Of a stretch of 64,000 bases of DNA, positions 9,963-20,957 are shown piece after piece. The translations under genes and the position numbers were made by a program. Every line of letters begins with the position of its first letter. The stretch's first letter is position 1. The stretch covers positions 1,302,001 through 1,366,000 of the forward strand of contig CP021226.1 in assembly GCA_003999685.1 (NCBI GenBank), given 5' to 3'. The notes under the pieces were generated by a model. That model made no database searches, was not told where the DNA came from, and was given only the letters and a program-made list of their open reading frames with translations. This DNA comes from Taiwanofungus camphoratus (lineage: Eukaryota > Basidiomycota > Agaricomycetes > Polyporales > Taiwanofungaceae).

Positions 9963-12900
9963 ATGGCATCCAATCCACAAGACGACGCTGATCGTGTACG
10001 AGGTTCGGTGGATTCCTGATATTACTGCTGATCAGGGATCTTTCAGATACGTTTGAAGCGACTGGCGAAGCTGCAGGCGGCTTCTCCGAACTCGACACCT
10101 CCCGCATCTAGCCCGTCAACCCCCTTACCTGCGAGCACTTCTGCTCCGAACTCTAAACTGCCTCACATTCCGTTACAGAAACGATCGGCAGAGGCCCCTC
10201 CTGCACCAGCGCCTATAGCACCCAAGAGGAGGACGCCAGCTGCACCAGTCCACCTTGACTTCCCGACTTGGGAGAGTGAGACCGTCGGACGTGTATTGAA
10301 TGTCACATTGAGTGTGAGTGATGGTCAATTCTGTCAGCTTGATGTGGTCTTGATTTTGTGCAATGCTTAGAAAGATGCAGCGGAGAAGAGTGGCTGGGAA
10401 ATTGTTTGGCTTAAGCAATTAGCGGTAGAGTTGGAGTCGGAAGATCCTAGTAAGTCAACGCTATGAGTCAGACACATGGGTCAAAATTGGAACCGTATCT
10501 AGGCATTCCGAAACCCATTCGCCTCAGTGCAGACATCGCAGATCGTATTTTAATTTCAAGGCTGGAGCTTGACCAACAAGCCATGTCGTGAGTGTCATCA
10601 TTTGCATTTCTTTCTCGACTCAATAGTTAGCAGAGATGACTTGGAATACCTGGCTGTCATTGCATCGCTACCTCCGCAACAGACTGTCTTTGAATATCTA
10701 ATCAGTTGTTGGAAACGATTGAACATTGCTAAATCAATGTTGCTGAAGAAAGTATGTCATCGTGATTCCACTTCGTCATACGTTAAGTACGAGCGCGATT
10801 AGGGCTACCCACCGCTCGAGACCCAACAAGCCATAAACGTTATAGAGAAATTACGGGATTTAATAATCAGCTACGCCGGTCTGACCCTGCAGGAACCTGA
10901 AGTGTTTCCTCAACCGGCTGGGTGAGTCCCATGTCTCTTCTGGTTCGGACATCAGACTGAATGTAGGTTAGGCGGACCATTGGTCCGGGAGAGTTAGTTG
11001 CACCACTCATCTCCCTGTCTACTCTGTCGGCGCCATTGTTATCCACAACAAGTTCTTCTGTGAGGCTCACGCCCTCAGAAGTCGAGCCTTTTCTCCAAGA
11101 TCTCGCAAGGCGGTTCGAACCTGATAACGAGATTGATGGCGTCCTCGGGCCTGTTGTTACTCAGTTGTGCTTCCATGAGTCTCTCTTTCGACCAGAAGGC
11201 CTCGCTGGTGGCGACACCAGTTGGCGGGGAGTAATCAGTGGGCTTGAAGCCCTTGTGAGTATCAAGAGTGTCGCGCTTATGATCACTCGGCTGGAGCAGT
11301 GGAATCCCGAAGGGGCAACAGCTGCAAATTTTGAGAGAGCAAGCTTGTTAGGGCCTCTTTTGAGATTGGGAGTATTTGAGAGAGAGTGGGTGAGTGACCA
11401 TTGCTGAGTAACCTGAAACATTTGAGTTCATCCACATACAGCCGTCAATCGCAATGTCGTATTTCTCGAAACCCAAGGATCGTTCTCCTACAGATATAGA
11501 GTCTGCAACCACCAGCCTTCGGGGAACACTCAAAAGCTTGCAGGTAGATGGTCATGCAGCGTGTTCCTTGAAGAGTTTCATTCATACGTGTTATTCAGTC
11601 TTCTCTCTTTCAAGTTTTCAACAGCCTTGTTCGCGCTGCTCCAGAGTCTCGAGAGGCCGTTCTTCAGTACTTTGCGCGAGTCATATCCCTCAATGAAAGG
11701 CGGGCAGGAATGCAGGTAGCGAAGATTTCATAGAGTTGCTGTATCATACTAATACCTCCGGTGTCAGGTGGAACCTGACAACGTGGCTTCGGATTGCTTC
11801 ATGGTAAACCTACAAGCTATTATGTTCCGCTTCTGCGAACCTTTCATGGATGCGAATTACACAAAGGTTTCATCTCACGTATGGGGAGAGCATTCATGTT
11901 CCTAACTATGCACAGATAGATCGCATCGATCCTTCGTACTATGCCCATTCATCTCGCATCAACCTCAAGGACGAAACCCGCATCAACGCGACAAGCGATG
12001 AAGCAGAGCAATGGCGAAATAGGAATAAAGTTTCCGAAGGTATAATTATATCTTACAAAGACGTGGTCACTGTTTACTCATTGATCGTGGTAGCGGCGCC
12101 CCCAAATTTTATCTCCGATATCTATTATCTCACTCTTGCGCTGAATCATTATGGCTATCAAAAAACTATCTCGACTTTTGAGGATCTGTCCAGGCAACAT
12201 GATGAGATGCAACGACACCTTGATATGTTGACTGGAGATGGTTCTTGGAGAGGAGTGAGCATTTACTTAATCAACTCAGTTTCGATCTCTTCCTGACCAA
12301 AACTTGAAGACGCCTTTCCAAGCTCGCACCGAAACAGCTATCAATGCAGTCAAGGTATTTCTTCTGTAACGTTTTTCTATCCCATGATGCCATTCCTCTT
12401 CGACTAGACCGAGCAAGACAAAGTCCTTGCTATTCAGCTAGCTTATACGGTACAACTAGCAGACCCGGAACTTGTATTCCGGTCTATTAGCTTTACAAAC
12501 TTCGTCTCGACTTGGTTAATCCGTCAAATTGATCCAAATCGACTACATCCGTATCCACTTGTGGAGTAACTAAGCTTCATTTCATAACTTCGATGTAGCC
12601 TCACATGTCTTCCGTTCCCCGTAGATTACCGTTACCCAAAGATGTTCCTGAGTCGTTCAAGGTTCTACCTGAGTATCTAGTAGAAGATATTGTTGACTAT
12701 CATCTATACGTTGTCCGGTGAGTCGGCATTCTTAATACTGCTCCTACTGCTCCTTAACATATGTGCCAGGCAAAGTCCCGATGTCCTGGAATTATCAGGA
12801 AAGAATGAGGTTCTCATCTGGGCATTAACATTCCTTACATCAACGTGGTACATTAAGAATCCATTTCTGAAGGCGAAGATGATCGAGGTATCAATAATTG

Positions 12901-14402
12901 TCTGGTGACAACAATAGTTGATTCATGTAGATTTAGGTTCTTTTCTATGCATCATTAAGCTGGAGTGGACGTCGCAGTGTCCTGAACACGACATTGAACT
13001 CTCATCCAATGTCTCTCAAATACCTTATACCTGCATTGATGCATTTTTACATTGGTACGTCGGGCACGAGATAAGGCTGCTGACTATCAATTGACGCGTC
13101 TGTGAGCAGAGGTGGAACAAACAGGGGCTAGTTCTCAATTCTACGACAAATTCAGTAAGTGTCTCGTTTATATAGCCGTGATTGTCACGAACTTTTACGT
13201 CGTAGATTCTCGGTAAGGCATTCTTGGCAATCTCATTATTTGCCTTGCTGACAGATGGACGTAGTCGCAATATTGCATATATCTTCCGAGTCATATGGGA
13301 CAATCCTGTGCATCGCGAAGCACTCAAGAATGAGGCCAAGTGCGTAGAACTATGTGATTAAGACATGATGGCTAATTGTGTGTGCTAGGAATAATATCGA
13401 GAAATTCGTCCGCTTCGTGAATCTCATGATTAACGATGTGACTTATCTTATGGACGAATCTCTTAGCGAACTCGCCAAGATCCACGAAATCCAAGCAGAG
13501 ATGGAGGATGCTGCTACATTTGCTTCGAAACCTTTGCAATATCGTCGCGAACGTGAGCAGACTTTACGGTCGCTCGAACGTCATGCATCCGGCTATACAC
13601 AGTTGGGGTATTCGACGGTTAGTATGCTGAAAACATTCACCGGAGAAACCAAAGAGCCCTTCATGGTCCCAGAAATCGTGGACCGTCTTGCGGCTATGCT
13701 TGATTACAACCTCGATGCACTAGTTGGACCTAGATGCCAAGATTTGAAGGTCAAGAATCCGGAGAAGTACAAATTCAACCCGAAGCAACTCTTGAGTGAT
13801 ATTTTACAGGTGTATTTGAATTTGAGTGATCAAGGGGAGTTTGCCAGGGCAGTTGCAGCGGATGGCCGCAGCTATCGAAAGGAGCTCTTTGAGCGTGCGG
13901 CTGGCGTTGCCAAAAAGAGAGCTCTTAAAAGTGATACGGAGATCGAGAAGTTGCTGCTCTTTACTGTGAAAGTGGAGGAGACGAAAGCAACTCTTGAGGC
14001 TGAGGATGATCTGGGTGATATCCCAGACGAATTCCTTGGTCAGTCGTATCCAACTTGTCTGTTTACATCCTTAATGGCGACTTCAGATCCTCTGATGTAT
14101 ACCGTGATGCGTGATCCGGTAACTTTACCTTCATCGCGAGCAGTCGTCGACCGTTCAACTATCAAATCACATTTACTCTCCGATTCGAAGGACCCTTTCA
14201 ATCGTATGCCTCTCACGCTAGAGGAAGTCATTCCTAGTAGGTCTGCTAACTTCATCTCCCGGTTGTCGCTAATCGATCAACGTTTCCAGATGTAGAGCTT
14301 AAACAACGGATAGATGCCTTCCTGTCTGAGAGGCGGAACAAGAATACTGCTTTTGATCAGCCGGCAGAGGACGTCGTGAAAATGGATGTATCAGCAGAGT
14401 GA
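9963..14402 (+). CDS. UFD2: Ubiquitin conjugation factor E4 (UFD2-type U-box ligase)
   Basis: UFD2 extends short ubiquitin chains on substrates and works with Cdc48/p97 in protein degradation. The ATG at 9963 gives [11 protein letters not shown]; after a 58-base intron the exon starts [10 protein letters not shown], a classic N-terminal motif of this family, followed by a Pro/Ser/Ala-rich stretch. The long middle is the Ufd2 core in many exons; the 305-codon frame from 13378 contains its end. The C-terminal U-box is clear: [20 protein letters not shown] and then [15 protein letters not shown]. After a last small intron the protein ends KMDVSAE at TGA 14400-14402. The length of about 1,050-1,100 residues fits the family. 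No frame damage was noticed. Confidence 0.94.
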
Positions 14403-14951
14403 TGAATTCACATGTGTAGCATAGCTTTTTTTGTACAAGTACCTTCATTGCTTACGGACTATCTCATTGCACATTCATTGATTCCCATGTCCTGGAGATG
14501 CAGCGCACGTACAATGTCTTCGTGATCAAGAAACCAAACAATACAGTTCATCACGCCCTTCGCGTAGATGCGGTTTTGCGCTTCAATGAAGCTGTTCCGC
14601 CTTCCCTACACGAGGTATCTTCGACACTGGCGGGGTGCAGAGGGCCTTTCGATAGTGCAGACGGGTCTGCCAGCAGAGTCCGGACGACGATAATAGCCAT
14701 CGAACCATACCTTTGCCCACCACAAATCCATGAAGTCCGAAAAGCGTAATAGTAAATAAACATTGGTCTTGAAGCACCCGGCTAAGCGGAAGACATCTTA
14801 GGCGGTAACGTCTCATACGCTGCATCAGCTGTACAGAAAGTAAAGCATGAAGCGCTTCGAAATGTGATCCGGACTATAGCCTTACACAACTCCACATCTG
14901 AATAGACAAGTCATTAGTGGATAACTCTGGAGGGATCAATTGTCATACGAG
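14403..14951. other. Convergent intergenic region, no gene seen
   Basis: This stretch lies between the stops of UFD2 (+) and EAF7 (-). Open frames of 70-83 codons exist on both strands around 14500-14825 but have no motif and are mutual shadows. It should hold the two 3' untranslated regions. Confidence 0.5.
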
Positions 14952-15907
14952 TCATTTCTTTTTCCTTTTTGTGCCACGAGAGGCGGCTGCTGATGCGCCT
15001 CGCGCACGACTGCCAGCACTACCTCTCCGTGTCGACTTTGCGGTCTTTCTCGGCTGCTTCGAAGCTATTGAAGGTGCTGTAAACGACCATGAGAACGAGG
15101 CTCAAAATATGGGAATGGGATGCTCACCTGGAGACTGTTCCCGTTCATACGCATCTTCATCTTCGGCATAATCAGTTCCCCCATCGGTTCCACCTGCGAG
15201 GCTTTCCCTCGGAGTAGGAATAATACTCTCATCTCCACTCTCCTGCGTCAGTGCGCTACTGTCGCTATCACCTCCTACCAAACCAGCCATGTTCTTGAGC
15301 TTGCTTCTCCCCCTCTTACCTGTCCGAGACCCTCCTGATCTCCCATAATAGGATGGGGAGGGAGCGGGTGAAGATGAAGGGAGAGATGCTGTGGCTCGCA
15401 TTCGTCGGGAGGATATAAGCGAATCGAATGACTCTTCAGAGGGTAGTAGAAACTCTTGTCGAAAAAACGGATGCATCGACAGATTCTCTGAGGGTGAAGG
15501 CGAACGAATGGGTGCTGCAGGAGAACCGCTCTGTCCAGGAGGGTCATACCCGTCCATCTCCTACAAACAACATAGTCTCAGGTACGCATGTCAATGATGA
15601 GGTAGAGGCTTACGATGCTCTCCAAGTTGTCCAAGTCATAACAACACCGCAGTTTAGCCCAGATATCATCAATGGATACCAGTCGGCCAGTATCTTGATA
15701 TATTGCGTTACGGATAGTGAGAACATGAAAATGTCGATGAATGCCAACAGGGCGTGCACGCATCACGGAGCGAAAGAGAGATATTTCTCCTTCTACACTA
15801 TCTAGAAACCTAGATACGGGGTTGTCCTCAGCATCGTCGCTACTCTGGACAGCCATCTTGACGAGGGTAATGGCGTCCGATAGTGTTCTTGACCTGGCGT
15901 CTGCCAT
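14952..15907 (-). CDS. EAF7: NuA4 histone acetyltransferase subunit Eaf7 (MRGBP/CT20 family)
   Basis: The first exon starts at 15907 and carries the CT20 core: FLDSVEGEISLFRSVMRARP, then VGIHRHFHVLTI, and ending KLRCCYDLDNLESI. After an intron near 15560-15600 the protein continues MDGYDPPG, a Ser/Pro-rich region, and an acidic Asp/Glu-rich segment. The last exon is Lys/Arg-rich and ends RGTKRKKK at TGA 14952-14954. In yeast Eaf7 is a subunit of the NuA4 acetyltransferase (its mammalian counterpart is MRGBP of TIP60) and binds Eaf3, so a nuclear role in H4/H2A acetylation is expected. The basic tail suits nuclear import and DNA contact. Confidence 0.88.
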
Positions 15908-16698
15908 CGGCCACTTGTCATAGTTGCCCTTTTTGGAAATTCGTTCAATGTGGCTGACAGAAACTATTTCGTACTTTCACTGTCGTCCCTGCATTCTGTG
16001 TTTCTTATTACCTGTATATGGGTCTTCCAAGCTCTATTAATCTATTGACATGGCTGTTGTGAATTTGGCGTGTCCGATTCTATTTGACACCTGCAAAGAA
16101 GATTACCGAGTCTGTCCGGATACAACGCCTTTTACCACTCTAAACACTCCGGCCAGTATGATATCGGGTTTGCTAATGGGTCAATCATGGCGCCCTCGTC
16201 TCCAATTTGTCTGCTGCCAAGCAGGCATTGGCTCTCCGCGTGGTCCAAGCACTGTACTACTCATTGTAGTCGTGCTTTCTATACTATATGTGACCGATGA
16301 ATTGAATGTGTGTCCTGTCGTTTTGAACTAGACCTTACCTCTTGATGAAGACATGTCAAGCGTGAAGACTACACTCACGGCAGTCGTTACGCCTCTTATT
16401 ATGTGCTATAAAACGCGTATGTTTTGCTTATTTATAAAACTCCGCGGCCTGATCACCGTTGCTTTGACTTCAACGACCCTGGCTGGAGCTTTGTGATCGG
16501 TCGTAGGACAGGCCACACTCATGTAAGCAATGTTCAAGCTTAAATGTCACACCGTTTCCTCTGTTTACAGCCACCTCTTACGCGTTTACCGCATCGCTGA
16601 ATTACTGCCAGTCGAAATCAGTCTACACAACATCTATCAATCGTTACTCTCCATAAGCAGTCGCTGGCGCCTAGCAGATACCTCCGTCGTCATTAATA
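15908..16698. other. Divergent intergenic region or unrecognised 5' exons of the RasGEF
   Basis: About 790 bases separate the divergent starts of EAF7 and the RasGEF. Plus-strand frames of 93 codons (16050-16331 and 16530-16811) have no motif. Fungal RasGEFs often have longer N-termini, so upstream exons of the next gene could lie here, but I cannot point to one. Confidence 0.4.
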
Positions 16699-19491
16699 AT
16701 GCCCAACGTCGACAAGGGAAGTATCAGCAATCCAATGAAACTAATGCCCCGCAGCTCATTGGTAAATCGAAGCTCTGTAACTCTCATTGGTCAACAAGAA
16801 GCGTCGGATAAATCGCCAATGATCCCGTTGGACCGGGAGCCTGTGACAGCATCCCCAGCTCAGAATCGTCACACTAGCAAGCTGTCCTCTGTAAAGACAG
16901 GTGATGAGGCCTCCCATCCTAAGTCTCAAGCCGACAACCCCACACCTAAAGCGATATCTGTACTTGGATTGGATCACCCTTTTAAATCTGAGAAACACGG
17001 TGACAAGACCCCCGCGAAAAAGGCACAAGTATCGCAGGTTGCATTTCCATCTTCAGATGACTTGGAAGCTACAGGCGACATAAAACTCGACTTACATCCT
17101 ATCTTCGATCAATATGAGCGCCTCCATGCTGCCTTGTGCTATGGCGATATTTCTCGAATACCAGCAGCCGCGAAATCATTTATCGAACACCTTTTCTGTG
17201 CGGTGGAAACCTTAGAGAAGGCATTCAGTGACATACTCGCAACGTCCGTTTATGATTCTGCTCGGAGAGGTCTACTATTTTCCAGAGAATTATTGGAGTC
17301 TCACTATGACAAACTGCAATCAGGTGTAGATGGAACGGCTCGTCACGACGCGCTCATGACAGGCTACCAATTAATGGAGATGACAATGTTTAATTTTAGG
17401 AGCTTGCTGCAAGTGGTGGAGAAAGAACGAGTGTACAACGAATCGTTCCCTGACCTCTCCGATCCTGCAGAGTCCAATAGAAAGGAAGGCACGACAAATC
17501 GTAATACCCCTAATGAAAAACTCAAGGGTCCCAAGCAGACTATTTTCGCACGTCTCCGCAGAATCTCGCAGGCCTGCAAGGGCATTTTGGACGCTTCGAG
17601 CTCGAAGCAAGCTCCTTTGGAAGCGCTTCACAAGAGGCCTGCGGATTCTTCATTGACGTTGGTTGACGATCCGTTTTCGTGCGATGATGAGTCTGAGACT
17701 CGTGGTCACAAAGGTTCTTTGGATATTGAAACTGGGAAGGGTAACACAATAGTGGCAAATGAGGTGCTGAGGGACAGCGACCCTTGCATGGCGTCCAACA
17801 TCAGGGCCTCTCTGGCTATTTTCCCTGATGCCTCCCCTCGGCTGACTCGTCTCAATCTGCCATCGCGATGCGAAGACGACACTGATGTAGTTCGAGGCAA
17901 AGATGGTATAGTCGCTGCGGCGACTCTCCCGGAACTTGTTCGAATCCTCACCGACCAACGTGAAGTCCTCGAGCATGACATGACGGATCTGGTGGATGCC
18001 TTTTTCCTATTCTTCCGCTCCTTTGTCTCTCCCTCGATATTGTTTGACATGCTTGTGGATCGTTTCGGTGAGCAACCCCCTGTAGCTCTTACAGAGGAAC
18101 AGGTTCCGGTTTGGCGTCTCTATCATCGTTTTGGCAAAATTCATGTCGCCAAACTACTCGCTGTCTGGCTTGAGTCCCATTGGAAAGATGAGACGGACAA
18201 GGACGTTCTAGATAGGATGATCAAATTTACTTACAGCACTATCGCCAAAGACTCAGATCTTCCACCGGACACGGCGAAGCTCGTTGCCAATGGCCTTTTG
18301 GATTGTTCCTCGGGTTCAACTGGCCACTATGGTCGATGGTTGGAGAAGGAAGTTAAGAAAACGGAGGAAGCAGGTAAACGATATCCGGAAACTGTCTTCC
18401 ACACACGCCTCAAACATCTAGAAACCCTACGATCGGACGACCTGTCCATGGTCGATATTGGATACTTCCGCAAAGATGGTGGTGCAGAGGAACTTGCCCG
18501 GCAATTGACAGTGATAGAAGCGGAACTGTTCCACGCCTTTCTGCCCGAAGAGCTGATTCATTTTGATGATCCTGCCTTCCAGACGAAATTGGAAAAATGG
18601 AAGACGTTCTCCAATGCGCTATCTCTTTGGGTACCAAGTAGCATTCTTGATCACCATGACATCGCTTTCCGTGCAGAGCTCATCGAAATGTTCATCTCCC
18701 TCGCCATGGTAAGCCCCTCACGGGCGATTCGCAACGAGACACCGACGCCACTTAACCATCTCATAGATATGCAAAAACATGCGTAACTACAGCTCGGCCT
18801 TAGCTATTCTCCTTGGTCTCCAATCAAGTTCTGTCACGCGTCTACGCCAGACGGAACAAGTAGGATAATCTTCTGCAGCGTTTGTTGGAAGCTATGACTG
18901 AAACCCAAATACCCTCTACAGGTTGTATCGCCTTCTCATCGAGAACTTCGGAACCAACTTGAAGAGTTCTTTAATGTTCGTACCAACTGGCGCCAGTATC
19001 GTGTGGAACTGCCACAGAACTTACCGGCCGTGCCTCTCGCAGGTTTGCGCCTCTTGCGTGGTAGTGTAGCAAGGATCATGGTGCTAACATCTCTTTCTGT
19101 AGTTGTCATCATCAAAGATGTGAAGCAGAATAGGGAGGCCCTCCCTCGTGTTAAATCTGTTGTGAGGCCGCCATCACAACCTGTACAAGAGAAAATATAT
19201 CTGCAATACTATCGCAATATGCGCAGGACTGTTCGCGGTAAGTTGTTCTTTTTTACCCTCAACGACTCCCGTCTTCACAAAAATGTATGCAGATCTCGAG
19301 AAGTGTTATGGGTCGTATAAACTGCAACCTATTGATTTTATTTACAGATGGCTAAAGCACAACGTGAGTATATTTGAAAGTAAGAAATACGACGAATACA
19401 CAAAGACTCTTCATGAAAAGAGGTACGCTCTCTTTTTTCCAAGACCTGGTTCCACCGTGTCATGTCACCGTAGTCGTGCCATAGAAAGTAG
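16699..19491 (+). CDS. Ras guanine-nucleotide exchange factor (RasGEF_N plus RasGEF/CDC25 domain)
   Basis: The first exon from the ATG at 16699 is open for almost 700 codons. Residues 1-400 are polar, with a helical segment near 150-240. The RasGEF_N domain begins near residue 400 (LPELVRILTDQ, then DLVDAFFLFFRSFVSPSILFDMLVDRF). The catalytic CDC25 domain begins near 585 (GGAEELARQLTVIEAELFHAF) and continues across introns with ICKNMRNYSSALAILLGLQS, ELRNQLEEFFNVRTNWRQYR, LPAVPLAG, VVIIKDV, and a last helix LEKCYGSYKLQPIDFIYRWL. It should load GTP onto a Ras-type GTPase at the plasma membrane. The final short exons are uncertain; the model used here ends at TAG 19489-19491. No SH3 domain is visible in the modelled part. 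Confidence 0.87.
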
Positions 19492-19967
19492 AGCAACCTA
19501 ACAACTCGTGCTGCCGTCGAACATAAAGCCCACGTCAACCACGGCTCAAGAATACTTATCACGCTATAAGAAATGTATTGAAGGTTCCGATGTTTATTGG
19601 CTTATTTATTACCTATTGCACGGAAGTCTTCACTAGGTTCACTATATGAGATGCTTATTCAATGTCGAACTAGCTTATCCCTTCATTATTGCCCAATCAT
19701 GCACAGGGTCTTCATTCTTTAGCAAAGACTACATTCTCTCTTTTAAATGATGTGTACTGTAGACAGTCGCTCTCTGCAATCCAGTTTACTGAATGCTGAA
19801 CACGGAAAATGCTTTCATACTTAACGGTCCCAGTCTGCGATTTTGGCAATATGGCATAACACATATACATGAGATGGGCTATAGCTGCCCAACACCTGGG
19901 CAATATACGTAGCTCCCACATGGCGACTCACCACTATCGTCCCGCCTATCTCATCCACCGCCAAACC
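19492..19967. other. Convergent intergenic region, no gene seen
   Basis: This AT-rich stretch lies between the 3' ends of the RasGEF (+) and RPL17 (-). A 69-codon minus frame (19712-19921) has no motif. Nothing else was seen. Confidence 0.5.
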
Positions 19968-20826
19968 TTACTCAGTCCGAGCCGCCTCGATCCGTCTGCG
20001 TGCTACCTGTCGCCTATTCAGACCCGCAAATGATGATGTCGCGACAGCATCTTTGTCTTTGCTCCTCTCAACCTCGACATCTGACGCAGAAAGAATAATT
20101 TCAACGTGGCAGGGGTGACCCTGATAAGGGTTGATGCGACCATGAGCACGGTAAGTGCGACGACGGGTTTTCTAGCATATTTTTTTTTATCAATTTGTAT
20201 ACAATGAGGCAAAGAGGCCACATGCATACGGGGGCCTGTTGAACAACGATGTTCTTGATGTAGAGATCTTCGAGCTCGAGATTTTTTGCATCCGCATTTG
20301 ATTCAGCGTTTTTCAGCAGACGAAGGATGAATCTAACGGACTTCTCAGGCCAGCGACCTGAGAGTTGATGAATATGTTTGAAGAATCAATCTATGTATGC
20401 GGGACGCACCTTGGGTCGCCTTGAACTGCTTCGCCTGGCTTGCACGCCCTACACCGCCTGCGAATCGTCTGAAAGGAATAATTTGTTTGTGGTCCTTGAC
20501 ATCGCTCAAGTAGGTGTAGGCTTTTGTTAGCTTAAGGCCTGTCAAGCTTCATCAGTAGGTATACAACTTTTCTTCAAGACATAGATTCAACCTGTCAGGG
20601 CAGCCGCAACTTCGCGCATGTTCTTGAAGTGCGTTCGGAGGTACTCCCCTCGTGCTCGGGAGGCTAATGCGATTGCCCATATGAAGTCAGCTACTTCAAT
20701 TATTGCCTTAAATATTTAGACGTACTCTTCTCCGGGTTGGTCGCGAGGGCAGCAGCAGCGTAACGAACTACATGTCATGTCAGTCAGGGTGTTTTAACGA
20801 CATAGATGTGCTAAAAACGCACCCAT
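19968..20826 (-). CDS. RPL17: 60S ribosomal protein uL22 (L17)
   Basis: The start is ATG 20824-20826, with a first exon of only four bases (ATGG) and an intron that ends at TGTAG near 20767. This gives [16 protein letters not shown], the conserved uL22 N-terminus; a tiny first exon is common in fungal ribosomal protein genes. The following exons read [93 protein letters not shown] and CHVEIIL. The protein ends [10 protein letters not shown] at TAA 19968-19970. It lines the peptide exit tunnel of the large subunit. A LINE sits 119 bases upstream of the start codon. Confidence 0.96.
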
Positions 20827-20944
20827 CTTGAAATCTTGTTATGAGCCCAATTTCGTGACTTATTCTGGGGAATGGTTGTGGGTGGCTGGATTTCCTCAGC
20901 CACAACTAGCAAGTACCCGGTAATTGCCGAAAGGGCAGATAAGA
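20827..20944 (-). promoter_or_regulatory. Remaining proximal promoter of RPL17 next to the LINE
   Basis: Only 118 bases separate the RPL17 start codon from the left target-site duplication. Before the insertion these bases were joined to what is now 26290-26412, giving a compact promoter of about 250 bases shared with the carboxypeptidase S gene. No clear TATA element faces RPL17 in the remaining part. Confidence 0.5.
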
Positions 20945-20957
20945 TAGCAAGTCAGTT
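20945..20957. repeat. Target-site duplication, left copy, of the LINE
   Basis: The 13 bases TAGCAAGTCAGTT recur exactly at 26277-26289, on the other side of the LINE. The last two T may also belong to the tail. Confidence 0.88.

Noticed and set aside
15102-15557. Independent gene on plus strand at 15391-15805
   Set aside because: These frames are antisense to EAF7, whose CT20 motifs and basic tail are clear on the minus strand.
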